Source: Pseudomonadota bacterium (GTDB lineage Bacteria; Pseudomonadota; Alphaproteobacteria; Rhizobiales; Pleomorphomonadaceae). From it: a stretch of 64,000 nucleotides of DNA. The position numbers were made by a program, and so were the translations under genes. Below, one piece after another: positions 40,213-49,816 of this stretch; the stretch's first letter is position 1; each line of letters begins with the position of its first letter. Below the pieces are notes generated by a model, which saw only the letters and a list, made by a program, of their open reading frames with translations, was not told the DNA's origin and did no database searches. The stretch lies in the NCBI GenBank assembly GCA_023436885.1, contig JAEZHI010000025.1:47694-111693 (forward strand). The letters run 5' to 3'.

Positions 40213-43200
40213 TCAATTTGCCGCCATGACGCCCTCGCCTTTTCGGGTTTCGTTCCCCACCCTTTTCAGCCGCTGCGACAGCCCATCGACCACGCTGTAG
40301 ACCACCGGCACGACGACAAGGCTCAGCAGCGTCGACAGCGTCAGCCCGCCGATCACCACCAGCCCCATCGGCCGGCGGAAGCTGGGGTCGCCGCCGGAGA
40401 GGCCCAGCACAACCGGCGCCATGCCGCCGATCATGGCCAGCGTCGTCATGACCACCGGTCGCGCCCGCTTGTGGCAGGCTTCCATCAGGGCATCGATGCG
40501 GCTCCGGCCGGCAAGCTGCGCGGCGGCGGCATATTCGACGATCAGGATGGAGTTCTTGGTGACGATGCCCACCAGCATCAGCATGCCGATGGCCGTTGCC
40601 ATGGAAAAGCTGGTGCCGGTGGCGACCAACGGCAGCAAGGCACCGCCGAGCGACAGGGGTATGGCGGCGAGGATGGTGAAGGGCTGCAGGAAGTCGTGAA
40701 ACAGCAGCACCAGTACGCCGTAGATGCAGATGACGCCGATCACGAAGGCGAACAGGAAGCCGGCGAACATGTTGTTCATCATCTCCACGTCGCCCTCGTC
40801 GACGAGACGCACGCCGGCCGGCAGGCCGCGCACCGCCGGCAGCGCCTTCACTTCGTCCATGACGGCGCCGATGCTGCGGCCGTTGAGCTCGGCGCTGATC
40901 GTCACGTTGCGCTCGCGGTCGAGCCGGGTGATCGCCACCGGCCCCGTTCGCATGGAAAGCGCCGCAACCGTGCCGAGATCGACACTGCCACCTGTCCCGC
41001 CCATCCGGAGCGCGGCAAGCGTTTCCGGGCTTTCCGCCGCCCTCCCCGGCAGGCGGATGCGGATCGGCAATTGCCGTTCGCCGAGGCCGAGCTTGGGCAG
41101 GTTGGCGGCATAATCGCCGGCCGAGGCGATGCGTACCGCCTGGGCGATGGTGGCTGGCGTCACGCCGAGCGCGTCGGCGCGGGCAAGATCCGGCACCACC
41201 GCAAGCTCCGGCGCCTCCAGCGCCGCCGACGACGTCACTGCGCCAAGGCCGGGGATCGTGCGCATCTCGGTTTCCACCGCCTCGGCGGCGCGATCGAGGG
41301 CCGGCGCGTCGTTGCTGGCCAGCACCACGTCGAGCTTGACGCCGTCGGCATTGCCGCCGACAGCCACCCGCACGCCCGGCAGGGCGGAAAGCGCCTGACG
41401 GATATCCTGCTCGATCATCTGCTGGCTGCGCTGCCGCGTCCCATAGGGAGTCAGATCAACGGTGAAAAGCGCCGAGGTGACGTCGGCATTGGCGACCGCA
41501 TCGGGCCCTGCTCCCGCCACCGCGCCGGTACCGACCCGCGTCAACACCGAGCGGACGTCGGGCACCCCGGCGATCAGCGCCGCTGCCTGACGCGCCACCC
41601 GATCGGTAGCGGCGAGCGTGCTGCCCGGCTGCAGCGTCACCTCTACGCTGGTCTGTGCGATGTCGGAGGCCGGCACGAAGGCTGTATCGAGGAGCGGCAC
41701 CAGCGCAAAGGAGGCCGCGACGGAGAGAACGGCGGCGGCGAGCGTCGTCTTGCGCCAGCGGAGGCAACCGCGCACGAAGCGCATGTAGACCCGCATGATC
41801 CGGCCATCGCCGCCCTCCTCGCATTTCGCCTTGGGCTTGAGCACCTTGGCCGCCAGCATCGGCGTCAAGAGACGCGCCACCAAGAGCGAGGCCAGCACCG
41901 CCGCCGAAGCGGTGACGCCGAACTGCCGGAAGATCAGGCCGGGGATGTCGCCGATGAAAGCAGTCGGCAGGAACACGGCGACCAGCGTCAGCGTGGTGGC
42001 GACCACCGCGAGGCCGATCTCCTGCGTCGCGGCGACGGTCGCCTCGCGCGGCGTGCCGCCGGCCCGAAGATGTCGCTCGATATTCTCTACCTCGACGATG
42101 GCGTCGTCGACCAGCACGCCGATCACCAGTGACAGCGCCAGAAGCGACACCGCGTTGAGACTGAAGCCAAAGGCCTGCATCACCATGAAGGTCGGCACCA
42201 GCGCCAGCGGCAGCGCCGCCGCGGCGACGAGGGTGGCGCGTAGCGAACCGAGGAAGGCGAACACCACCAGCACGGCCAGCGCGATGCCCTCGTAAAGCAT
42301 GTGCATCGACGCTTCGTAGTCGTTGTGGGTGGCTGTCACCGTCGTCGTCGCCTCAACGAGCCGCACCTCGGGATGGGCGGTGGCAAGCCTGGCAACGGCG
42401 GTACGCACGCCCTCGGCAACGTCGATATCCGAATAGCCATTGGAGCGCTTGATCTCCACGGCGATGGCCGAGGCACCGTTCTCGTAGGCGAGGCTGGTGC
42501 GGTCGGCGTGGCCATCGGCGACGGTCGCCACCTCGGAGAGCGGCACGGACGTGCCATTGACGAGCGGCAGCGCCAACTTGCCGAGAGCCTCGACACTTCC
42601 TGCTGCCGCCTGAAGGCGGATGGTGCTGCGGCTCAGCGTCGTTTCGACGCGGCCACCGGAGGCCTCGATCTGGGCGGCGCGCAGCCGCTCGGCCACTTCG
42701 CCGATGGTCAGGCCGAAAGCGGCGAGCCGCGTGGGATCGACGGTCACCGTTACCTCGCGGTCGACGCCGCCGGTGCGGGCGATATCGCCGACGCCGGGCA
42801 CGGCGCGCAGGGCGCGGCTGAGGTCGTTGTCGACGAACCAGGACAGCGCCGCCTCGTCGAGCCCATCGGAGGCGGCGGTATAGGCGATCAGCGGCGTGTC
42901 CTGCACAGTGCGCCGCGAGATGCTCGGCGCTTCCATGTCGGCCGGCAGGTCAGCCCTGACGCTGTCGACGGCGTTGCGTACCTCGTTGAGCGCGGCCTCG
43001 GGATCCTTGTCGATCTGGAACTCGACAATGATGGAGGCGCGGCCGTCGTCGATGCGGGTGGTGATGTGGTTGAGCTGGCCGAGCGTCGCCACCTTGTCCT
43101 CGATCTTGCGCACGGCGTCGGTCTCGAGCTGGTCGGGTGCCGCACCATCGAGCCGGCAGTCGATGAACACCAGGGGCAGGTCGAGGTCGGGAAAGCTCTG

Positions 43201-43302
43201 CACCGCCAGCCGCGAGAAGGAGATGAGACCACCGACCAGCAGCAGCACGAACAGCAACACCACCGGCACGGGGTTGCGGACGGCCCAGGCGGAGACGTTC
43301 AT
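40213..43302 (-). CDS. RND-family efflux pump inner-membrane permease (AcrB/MexB-like)
   Basis: A 1029-residue HAE1-type RND transporter with twelve membrane segments and two large periplasmic loops in a duplicated layout. Proton-relay residues are visible: the Asp-Asp pair in VIGVLVDDAIVEVENI (TM4) and the Lys in MLMLVGIVTKNSILIVEYA (TM10). The N-terminal MNVSAWAVRNPVPVVLLFVLLLVGG is typical. It works as a trimer with the adaptor encoded immediately upstream (four-base overlap) and an outer-membrane channel, which is not in the window. Substrates are unknown. It is controlled with the operon by the TetR protein at 45946. Confidence 0.95.
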   Translation of the reverse strand: MNVSAWAVRNPVPVVLLFVLLLVGGLISFSRLAVQSFPDLDLPLVFIDCRLDGAAPDQLETDAVRKIEDKVATLGQLNHITTRIDDGRASIIVEFQIDKDPEAALNEVRNAVDSVRADLPADMEAPSISRRTVQDTPLIAYTAASDGLDEAALSWFVDNDLSRALRAVPGVGDIARTGGVDREVTVTVDPTRLAAFGLTIGEVAERLRAAQIEASGGRVETTLSRSTIRLQAAAGSVEALGKLALPLVNGTSVPLSEVATVADGHADRTSLAYENGASAIAVEIKRSNGYSDIDVAEGVRTAVARLATAHPEVRLVEATTTVTATHNDYEASMHMLYEGIALAVLVVFAFLGSLRATLVAAAALPLALVPTFMVMQAFGFSLNAVSLLALSLVIGVLVDDAIVEVENIERHLRAGGTPREATVAATQEIGLAVVATTLTLVAVFLPTAFIGDIPGLIFRQFGVTASAAVLASLLVARLLTPMLAAKVLKPKAKCEEGGDGRIMRVYMRFVRGCLRWRKTTLAAAVLSVAASFALVPLLDTAFVPASDIAQTSVEVTLQPGSTLAATDRVARQAAALIAGVPDVRSVLTRVGTGAVAGAGPDAVANADVTSALFTVDLTPYGTRQRSQQMIEQDIRQALSALPGVRVAVGGNADGVKLDVVLASNDAPALDRAAEAVETEMRTIPGLGAVTSSAALEAPELAVVPDLARADALGVTPATIAQAVRIASAGDYAANLPKLGLGERQLPIRIRLPGRAAESPETLAALRMGGTGGSVDLGTVAALSMRTGPVAITRLDRERNVTISAELNGRSIGAVMDEVKALPAVRGLPAGVRLVDEGDVEMMNNMFAGFLFAFVIGVICIYGVLVLLFHDFLQPFTILAAIPLSLGGALLPLVATGTSFSMATAIGMLMLVGIVTKNSILIVEYAAAAQLAGRSRIDALMEACHKRARPVVMTTLAMIGGMAPVVLGLSGGDPSFRRPMGLVVIGGLTLSTLLSLVVVPVVYSVVDGLSQRLKRVGNETRKGEGVMAAN

Positions 43303-44390
43303 GGCTTTACCTCATTGCCGGCCGAGGGGGCAGCGATAGCGACGGTCGCGCCGTCGAACAGGAAGGCGCCGCCGCCCTCGGCCACCGCCATGTCAGCAGA
43401 CAGACCCGAGAGAATGGCGATGCGGCCGTCGCGTCTGGCACCGGTGACCACGGGGAGCCGTTTTGCGTGCCCTTGGTTATCGATGGCGAACACGAAGCTG
43501 CCACCATCTTTCAGCAGCACCGCGCTCTCCGGCAGGATCAGCACCTCGCTCTCGCCCGTGTCGATCTGGCCGGCGAAATAGCCGCCGGGCCTGAGTTCTC
43601 CGGTCGCCGGCAGGTCGACGTAGACCGTCGCCCGCCCGGATGCGCTGCTTAGCGTCGGCCCTACGAGGCGAACGAGGCCGACCGATAGCCCCCTGCCATT
43701 TTCCGTCAGCGTTGCCGTCATGCCGGGCCTGACCTTGGCGGCGGCGTCGGCCGCCACTTCGGCCCGCCATTCGACGCGGTTCTGGCGAACCAGGCGATAA
43801 AGCTCGGTGCCGGCCGAGGCGACGGCGCCGAGGACAGCTGGCCGTGCCGAGATGACGCCGTCGTCCGGTGCCCTGAGGCTTGCCTTGTCGAGGCGCAACC
43901 GGCGCGTTTCAAGCTCCGCTTCGGCGGCGGCGAGGTTGGCGGCAGCGACCCGTTCGCTGATTTGCGCCGCCTCCAGCTCGCGCTTCGACTGTCCGCCGCT
44001 CGGGCCGAGCAGCTCGGCGCGGCGGGCGTCCGATTGGGCGAGTTCGTAAGCAGCCTTGGCGCTGTCGCGCGCCGCTTCGCCTACGGCGACCGATGCCTTG
44101 AGCTGGTCGTCGGCGAGACGGGCCACCACATTGCCTTTTCTCACGCTGTCGCCGACATCGACGGCGAGCGCCTCGATCCGGTAGTCGCCGATTTCGGTGG
44201 CGATCGACGCCTCGCTCCAGGCCGCCACCCAGCCACCGGCGGCGATGCTGTCGGTCCAGGTCTGCCGCTCGGCATGGATCAGCCGCACGGTGAGCACGGG
44301 TCGGGCGGGTGGATCGCCGGCTTTTACCCCAGACGGGCTGGCGGCGATGAGGGCGACGATGAGCGCCGCGAGAATGAGGGAACGCTTCAT
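43299..44390 (-). CDS. RND efflux periplasmic adaptor (HlyD/AcrA family)
   Basis: A 363-residue membrane-fusion protein. A cleavable signal peptide (MKRSLILAALIVALIAASPSGVKA) and no lipobox are followed by a barrel-sandwich half (WVAAWSEASIATEIGDYRIEALAVDVGDSVRKGNVVARL), a coiled coil (about 95-155), the second lipoyl half (LRAPDDGVISARPAVLGAVASAGTELYRLV) and a beta-barrel domain (VRPGMTATLTENG, GYFAGQIDTGESEVLILPESAVL). It links the permease to an outer-membrane factor. ATG 44390 is preferred to a GTG at 44399, because the signal peptide begins there. Confidence 0.93.
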   Translation of the reverse strand: MKRSLILAALIVALIAASPSGVKAGDPPARPVLTVRLIHAERQTWTDSIAAGGWVAAWSEASIATEIGDYRIEALAVDVGDSVRKGNVVARLADDQLKASVAVGEAARDSAKAAYELAQSDARRAELLGPSGGQSKRELEAAQISERVAAANLAAAEAELETRRLRLDKASLRAPDDGVISARPAVLGAVASAGTELYRLVRQNRVEWRAEVAADAAAKVRPGMTATLTENGRGLSVGLVRLVGPTLSSASGRATVYVDLPATGELRPGGYFAGQIDTGESEVLILPESAVLLKDGGSFVFAIDNQGHAKRLPVVTGARRDGRIAILSGLSADMAVAEGGGAFLFDGATVAIAAPSAGNEVKP

Positions 44391-44402
44391 GGATGTCACC
44401 GT

Positions 44403-45812
44403 TCAGTGCACCGGCTCGGCCGGGGCGGCTTGCGGCATCAACTGGGTGAGCGGCAGGCTGAGGAGGATCGCCGCGCCGGCAATGGCAAGGCAGAGAAGCA
44501 GCGCGCCGTTGCCGGTCAGGCGCGGCGCCTCGCCGAGAAAGACCGAGCTCATCACCGCCATGCCGGTGCTCGCCGCCAGTTGCTGGACGGCGCTGAGCGA
44601 CCCGCTGGCGCTGCCGGCTTCCTCGGCCGAGATATCGCCGAGCGCGATGTCGTAGATGGTGCCGAAGCAGCTGCCCATGCCCATGCCGAGCACGAAGAGG
44701 GCGGTGGCGAGCCACGCGACATCCTGACCACCGTGGCGACTGATGACCAAGGCCAGCAAGCCGGTACCGAGAAGCGTCGTCCACAACCCGACGACGACCA
44801 GCGTGCGGCCGAGGCGGGGAATCAGCGCCATGCCGGCCGCCGAGGCGACGATGATACCAAGGGTCATCGGCAGCATGCGCAGCGCTGCGCCGGATGGCGA
44901 CACGGCGAGAGTGCCCTGCAGGAACAGCGAGATGATGAAGACGAGGCCGTTCACCACGGCGAAGAAAGCGAAGCCGACGATCAGCCCCGAGACGAAGCCC
45001 CTGCTCCCGAACAGTGAAGTAAGGATGATCGGTGCCTCCGCGGTCATCTGCCGCCGGGCGAAGGCGGCAAACAGGGCGAGCGATGCGGCGAGCGCAGCCC
45101 CCGGCCAGCCGATCCATCCCGATTGCGCGCCGTCGATCAGCCCGTAGATCGCTGTGAGCATGGCAAGGCCGAGCAACAGCGAGCCGGGGCCATCGAGCCG
45201 GACGTCCGGCCGCGCCGGCACCTTGGGCAGCACCCACGCGGCGATCGGCAGGCCAATGACGCCGATGACGATGTTGATCAGGAACATCGGCCGCCAGCCG
45301 AGGCCGGCGATGTCGGCGTCGATGATCAGGCCGCCGATCAGCGGCCCGGCCACCGCCGACAGGCCGAGCGCCGGCCCGAACACGCTGAAGGCGACGCCGA
45401 GCTCGGCACGGGTGAAGGTGGTGGTCAGGATCGCCATGCCCTGCGGGATGAGCAGCGCCCCGAAGGCGCCCTGGGCGAAGCGGGCAGCGATCAGCATGCT
45501 CGGATTCACCGAAAGGCCGCAGGCGAGCGATGAAAGGGTGAAGCCGGCCATGCCGATCAGGAACAATCGCCGCTGCCCGAACCGGTCGCCGAGCCGGCCG
45601 CCCAAAACGAGGAACACACCGAGCGCCAACGTATAGGCGGTACCGAGCCAGCTGATGAAACCGGGGCCGCCACCGAGGTCGCGAGCAATGGAAGGGGCGG
45701 CAATGCTGGTCAGCGTGCCGTCGACGAGGTCGAGAACATCGGCCATCAGCACGACGGCCAGCACGGCGAATAAGCTTGGTCGCGAGGTCGAGGAAGAGGG
45801 AGAAGAAGACAA
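44403..45812 (-). CDS. MFS transporter, DHA2 (EmrB/QacA) drug exporter family
   Basis: A 469-residue, 14-segment exporter: DLVDGTLTSIAAPSIARDLG in TM1, motif A GGRLGDRFGQRRLFLIGM and ARFAQGAFGALLIPQGMAIL in TM4. It is encoded directly before the RND adaptor (12-base gap) and 133 bases after the TetR regulator, so a single operon contains two unrelated exporter classes. Such pairing suggests shared or sequential handling of one inducer. A stretch of serines at the N-terminus (MSSSPSSSTS) is unusual but harmless. Confidence 0.93.
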   Translation of the reverse strand: MSSSPSSSTSRPSLFAVLAVVLMADVLDLVDGTLTSIAAPSIARDLGGGPGFISWLGTAYTLALGVFLVLGGRLGDRFGQRRLFLIGMAGFTLSSLACGLSVNPSMLIAARFAQGAFGALLIPQGMAILTTTFTRAELGVAFSVFGPALGLSAVAGPLIGGLIIDADIAGLGWRPMFLINIVIGVIGLPIAAWVLPKVPARPDVRLDGPGSLLLGLAMLTAIYGLIDGAQSGWIGWPGAALAASLALFAAFARRQMTAEAPIILTSLFGSRGFVSGLIVGFAFFAVVNGLVFIISLFLQGTLAVSPSGAALRMLPMTLGIIVASAAGMALIPRLGRTLVVVGLWTTLLGTGLLALVISRHGGQDVAWLATALFVLGMGMGSCFGTIYDIALGDISAEEAGSASGSLSAVQQLAASTGMAVMSSVFLGEAPRLTGNGALLLCLAIAGAAILLSLPLTQLMPQAAPAEPVH

Positions 45813-45945
45813 GGGGATAGCCTTTCCGCCGACCTGTGACGGCCGGCATCCAGAAAAACGGCAAGGAGCGGGGGTTCGCGGACGCGAGGGGCGTCAGCGG
45901 GCGAGGCTCAGGTAGGAGGAATGAGCGGCGGCCGGCGGCCGACGC

Positions 45946-46674
45946 TTAGCTTCGTCGGAAGGTCGGTTGGCTCGTGTTCGGCGGCACCGCCGCCAGCACG
46001 CCGTCGATCAGCACATTGACGGCCCAGGTGAAGCGTTCGATGCCCTCGCCGCTGAACAGCAGCGCAGGATCGATCGCCGCGAGGTTGGGGTAAAGGGCGG
46101 GGTCGGCCGCCTCCATGGCATCGGCCGTGGCGGCGATCTTGGTCTCGTGCTGGTCCGAACTCTGCTCGGCGGCGGTGGCCGTGGCGAAGTGAGTCATCAG
46201 GTCGATTGCCCAGGCGGCCGAGGCATCATGCACGCCGCCCTGCCGCAACAACTTCAGGAGCGCATCAGCCATGCGGAGCGAATTCGGACCGTTCGAGCGG
46301 GCAAACAGCGACAGGCGGGCGATGGCGGGGTGGCTGTAGAGCCGCTCTGTATAGGTCAGCAGCAGCCCGACGAGTTGCCCGCGCCAGTCGGCCGCATCGG
46401 CACCCGGTCGCCCGGCGGCGGCCTCCGGCACGCCGGCGATCAGCGCGTCGAGCAACTGCGCGTGCAAATCCTCGGTGTTGCGAACGTAGACGTAAAGCGA
46501 CGCCGGCCCGGTATCGAGCCGGCTGGCGATCGCCCGCATGGTCACCTTGTCGAGCCCCTCCTCGTTGAGGATGTCGAGAGCGACGGCGACGATGCCCTCG
46601 CGCGTCAGCGCGACCTTGGCGGGACGCTCGCGGCGCGAAGATGGACGTGCGGAGGCAGAGTGGTCTTGTTTCAT
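45946..46674 (-). CDS. TetR/AcrR-family repressor of the efflux operon
   Basis: A 242-residue TetR regulator. The HTH is TREGIVAVALDILNEEGLDKVTMRAIASRLDTGPASLYVYVRNTEDLHAQLL (about 25-75), followed by a long ligand-binding helical domain with a tetracycline-repressor-like C-terminus. It is the first gene of the unit that continues with the DHA2 exporter and RND genes. A perfect 18-bp palindrome sits 11 bases upstream of its start codon and is the likely operator, giving autorepression and ligand-induced efflux. The ligand is unknown. Confidence 0.93.
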   Translation of the reverse strand: MKQDHSASARPSSRRERPAKVALTREGIVAVALDILNEEGLDKVTMRAIASRLDTGPASLYVYVRNTEDLHAQLLDALIAGVPEAAAGRPGADAADWRGQLVGLLLTYTERLYSHPAIARLSLFARSNGPNSLRMADALLKLLRQGGVHDASAAWAIDLMTHFATATAAEQSSDQHETKIAATADAMEAADPALYPNLAAIDPALLFSGEGIERFTWAVNVLIDGVLAAVPPNTSQPTFRRS

Positions 46675-46684
46675 ACCCCTCTTA

Positions 46685-46702
46685 TAACGAACATGTTCGT
46701 TA
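46685..46702. promoter_or_regulatory. perfect 18-bp palindrome, probable TetR operator
   Basis: TAACGAACATGTTCGTTA reads the same on both strands and lies 11 bases before the tetR-type ATG. A partial second site (AAGTTCGTTTA) follows 7 bases later. Size and position are typical of a TetR-family repressor site. Confidence 0.75.
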
Positions 46703-46728
46703 CGATCAAGTTCGTTTATACCCGAACC

Positions 46729-47103
46729 CTAGTCAGTAAGCTCGATCGACACCCGGTTGGGATAAAAGGCGAGATAGCCGGCGATCTCACCAACTGCATC
46801 GAAGGGTGTCTCGTAGGTCCAGACGCTGTTCACCCCGGCCTCTCCGAGCGCCGGTATGCTGTAGTAGCTTGCCTGTCCCTTGTACGGGCAATGGGTGACG
46901 TGCTCTGAACGCTCCAATTGCGACATGTCGACGTCGCGGCGCGGGATGTACTGAACCGGCGGATAGGATGCTTCCTTGAGCGTCAGGGCGTCCTTCGTTC
47001 TCGCAAGCTGAAGCGATCCTTTGCTGACGACGACCGTCGACGAACACTTGTCGACGGTGATGGGATGATTTGCGTCGGGGATCAGTCTGTTGAGCTCGGC
47101 CAT
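46729..47103 (-). CDS. DUF427 domain protein
   Basis: A 124-residue small beta protein. HPITVDKCSSTVVVSKGSLQLARTKDALTLKEASYPPVQYIPRRDVDMSQLERSEHVTHCPYKGQASYYSI is the DUF427 signature, including Y-IPR-DV and CPYKG. Structures in the family show a compact beta barrel; no activity is established. Start ATG 47103. It ends about 55 bases before the TetR gene start region, and its stop is close to the TetR operator, but it is a separate upstream gene. Confidence 0.9.
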   Translation of the reverse strand: MAELNRLIPDANHPITVDKCSSTVVVSKGSLQLARTKDALTLKEASYPPVQYIPRRDVDMSQLERSEHVTHCPYKGQASYYSIPALGEAGVNSVWTYETPFDAVGEIAGYLAFYPNRVSIELTD

Positions 47104-47274
47104 GAGTGTATCCTTTCGCTCGCAATCCACGTCATTCAATCCATCGGCTGGGACCGGGAATGACTATGCCTTCCATTCTTGTTCGCAATAAGAGGGCTGG
47201 ATAGGACGAACGCGACGTTCCTGCGCGCCGCCAAAAGCGGAGGCTTTGCGCTGGCGGCGCGTAGGATCGGTGCT

Positions 47275-47577
47275 TCAGCACATGGTCGAGCCACCGGCAT
47301 AGCAGTTGAAACGCGCGACGGCCCGTTCGTATTCACGGAGGGCGGCATCGGCTTCATTGTTCAGGCAGGAGGCATAGGCGCGGACCTGGCTTTCGTAGGC
47401 CGACATATCCGACCGGCAGGAGCTGATCTCCGAGTCATTGTAGAACCGCCCCGTTGAAGGGCAGGACGGCACTGACGGCTGTGTGCAATAGGCTGAGGCC
47501 GGCTGATAGGCTGCGATCAGCGGCAGCGCTACGGTGACTGCTGCCACATGCCGCGGCAGGATTTTGAAGAAAGACAC
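47275..47577 (-). CDS. small secreted cysteine-rich protein (GTG start)
   Basis: A 100-residue protein with a Sec signal peptide (MSFFKILPRHVAAVTVALPLIAAYQPASA, cleavage after ASA) and a short mature domain with six cysteines (YCTQ, PSC, SSC, ASC, FNC, TMC), probably disulfide-bonded in the periplasm. The GTG at 47577 is chosen because AGGGA lies six to seven bases upstream and the signal peptide begins there; the frame extends upstream only with unlikely sequence. I do not recognise the family. Confidence 0.65.
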   Translation of the reverse strand: MSFFKILPRHVAAVTVALPLIAAYQPASAYCTQPSVPSCPSTGRFYNDSEISSCRSDMSAYESQVRAYASCLNNEADAALREYERAVARFNCYAGGSTMC

Positions 47578-47740
47578 GATATTCCCTCGATAAGGCACCG
47601 GCCAACATGCCGGGATACACCACCTAACAGCGAGGGTTACTTTTATACAATCAGGGATAGCATATATTCGGCCAACGAGGATAACGGGCGATGAGGGTGG
47701 CATCGCCTCCCAGATACCCCGGGGAGGCGATGCTTTCCGT

Positions 47741-49420
47741 TCAAGCCGCCGCGAGATCCTTCACGAAAGCTTCCACCTGCGCCTTGAGGTTGGCGGCGCG
47801 TTGCGACAGGCCGGACGACATGGCCATCATCTGGGTCGAGGCCGAGCCGGTCATTTCTGCCGCCTGGCCGACACCGGAGATGTTCTGCGTCACCTGCGTG
47901 GTGCCGATGGCGGCCTGCTGGCAGTTGCGAGCGATTTCGTCGGTGGTGGCGCCCTGCTGTTCGATGGCGCTGGCAATCGCCGCCGAAGCATCCTTGATGC
48001 CGGCGATCGTCTTGATGATCTCCGACATCGACGACACGGTGCCGTCGGTCGCGTCCTGGATCTCCGACACCTTGACCTCGATCTCCTGCGTCGCCTTCGA
48101 GGTCTGGTCGGCAAGCTGCTTGACTTCCGCCGCGACGACCGCAAAGCCCTTGCCCGCCTCGCCGGCCCGGGCCGCCTCGATGGTGGCGTTCAGCGCCAGC
48201 AGGTTGGTCTGGTCGGCGATGTTGCGGATGAGATTGACCACGTCGCCGATTGCTGCGGCAGCCGAGGCCAGGCCGGAGATCCGCTCGTTCGAGGTTTGCG
48301 CTTCCCGATAGGCGCTGTCGGCAATCTGCGCCGAACGGCCAACCTGACCGGAGATCTCGCGCACCGAAACGGCCATCTCTTCGGATGCTGCGGCCACAGT
48401 CTGCACGTTGGCGGCGGCCTGCTCGGCGGCAGCGGCCACGGCCTGGGCCTGACGGGCCGTTTCCTCAGCCGTGACCGACAGCCCCCGCGCACTCTCGGCA
48501 ACCTCGTTCGACGACTGAGCGAATTCGGAAGCGATGCTCTGCATGTCCGTCACGAAACGCGCGCCGACTTCGTTGCGCCGGGCGACCGCCTGATTGGCCG
48601 CCGCCTCCGCCCGCTTCTGCAGTTCGCGGGCGTCATGCGCCTCCTGGAGATCGGACCGCAACTTGACGAGCGAGTGAGCGATGGCACCCACCTCGTCCTT
48701 GCGCTCGGCGTGCGGCACGTCGATGCCGAGCTCGCCGCGCCCTAGCGCCTCCATCACCTTGATCGAGTCCTTCACCGGGCCGACGATGAAACGCCGGGTG
48801 ACCACGACCGCGAGGCCGATTACCAGGAGGCTGCTCAGGACAGTGACGAGGATGGCGGTGATCTCGGCGTCATAGGCGACGACATCGCTCTGCGTGTCCA
48901 GCCGGTTCTTTTCGGCGATCAGCTTGTCGTTGAAGACGATCGCCTGGCTGATCGTCGCGTTGATCTCTGCGCTGCAAATCTCCTGCATCGTCTTGGCGAC
49001 GGGGCCGCCAGCCTTGATCTTGTCGACCGCCTGCCGACAGACGACGGCGATGGCGTTCTTGGCGCGACGCAGCACGTCGCCGATCTCGCTCGCGCCTTCC
49101 GGATAAGCCTTGGCGGCGAGGCCGTTCTGCTTCTCGTAGCTGTCCATCGCCTTGGCAATGGTCGCTTCGGCGGCGGCACTCTCGTCGGCGGAGGTGGCAA
49201 CCGCCAGGGCCCAGAATCCGGTCTCGGCTTGCCTGAGGTCGCGGCTGGTACGCGCCAGCGCCGTGGTGGCGGCGGCGGGACCTTCGATGATCTCTCTGTT
49301 GATGGCGTTTACGGCATCGATCTGCGTCCCGGCGTAGACGATGACTCCAAACGAAACCAATGCGAGCAGCACCAGGAGGGAAATAACCTTCATCTGAAGG
49401 GAAAGATTTTTAAATGACAT
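47741..49420 (-). CDS. methyl-accepting chemotaxis protein
   Basis: A 559-residue chemoreceptor: TM1 at 11-31, a periplasmic helical domain (about 32-188) resembling a four-helix bundle with three cysteines, TM2 at 190-212, HAMP at 213-266, and a signalling coiled coil with the tip DQTNLLALNATIEAARAG. The C-terminal half is nearly the same as that of the CHASE3 receptor at 2203, indicating a common interaction array. GGAGGG is seven bases before ATG 49420. It is an orphan with no che genes. Ligand unknown. Confidence 0.95.
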   Translation of the reverse strand: MSFKNLSLQMKVISLLVLLALVSFGVIVYAGTQIDAVNAINREIIEGPAAATTALARTSRDLRQAETGFWALAVATSADESAAAEATIAKAMDSYEKQNGLAAKAYPEGASEIGDVLRRAKNAIAVVCRQAVDKIKAGGPVAKTMQEICSAEINATISQAIVFNDKLIAEKNRLDTQSDVVAYDAEITAILVTVLSSLLVIGLAVVVTRRFIVGPVKDSIKVMEALGRGELGIDVPHAERKDEVGAIAHSLVKLRSDLQEAHDARELQKRAEAAANQAVARRNEVGARFVTDMQSIASEFAQSSNEVAESARGLSVTAEETARQAQAVAAAAEQAAANVQTVAAASEEMAVSVREISGQVGRSAQIADSAYREAQTSNERISGLASAAAAIGDVVNLIRNIADQTNLLALNATIEAARAGEAGKGFAVVAAEVKQLADQTSKATQEIEVKVSEIQDATDGTVSSMSEIIKTIAGIKDASAAIASAIEQQGATTDEIARNCQQAAIGTTQVTQNISGVGQAAEMTGSASTQMMAMSSGLSQRAANLKAQVEAFVKDLAAA

Positions 49421-49480
49421 GGAGACACCCTCCGAGCGACAAATCAGTTCTCGGGAAACAATGTCATGACGAGCGAAATG

Positions 49481-49601
49481 AATTATTGGTAAAGGCCCGC
49501 TCGAAAACATGCGAAAGTGCAATATTTCTCATGAGAATGTCCAATAATTGCATCTCATCGAGAAACAAACAACTATCAATCCGCAATCGATGGATAGTTG
49601 T
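49481..49601. promoter_or_regulatory. cluster of inverted repeats in the 396-base divergent region
   Basis: AATTATTGG (49481-49489) and CCAATAATT (49541-49549) are perfect complements. The palindrome TCTCATGAGA lies between them. ACAACTATCAATC (49569-49581) and GATGGATAGTTGT (49589-49601) match at 12 of 13 positions. The region separates the chemoreceptor (minus) from the GlxA-type regulator (plus) and is AT-rich. Operator sites for the regulator are a reasonable reading. Confidence 0.45.
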
Positions 49602-49816
49602 GTTGGCAATCGCCTCGCCATTCAAGCGAGTGCGGCCGATCTGGCGAAGAAGCCCCACGCCGGATCGACCGCACAGCATGCCGGCGATCGGCCTGCACTT
49701 GCTCTATAAATCACAGGGCTGCGATGGCGCGCCACCGCCCGCCCATCAGCCAGTTCCTTGACGTCGCGTCCATGTCCGGATTATCCTTTTCCGTCATTTT
49801 CGGAAATGGGCATGCC

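Noticed and set aside
40012..42132. 706-codon plus-strand frame opposite the RND permease
   Set aside because: His/Arg/Gln-rich nonsense translation starting inside the twin hairpin repeats; the permease is unambiguous.
43909..45864. 651-codon minus-strand frame overlapping the DHA2 exporter and adaptor
   Set aside because: Arg/Pro-rich alternative frame; the real genes on the same strand have full-length family matches.
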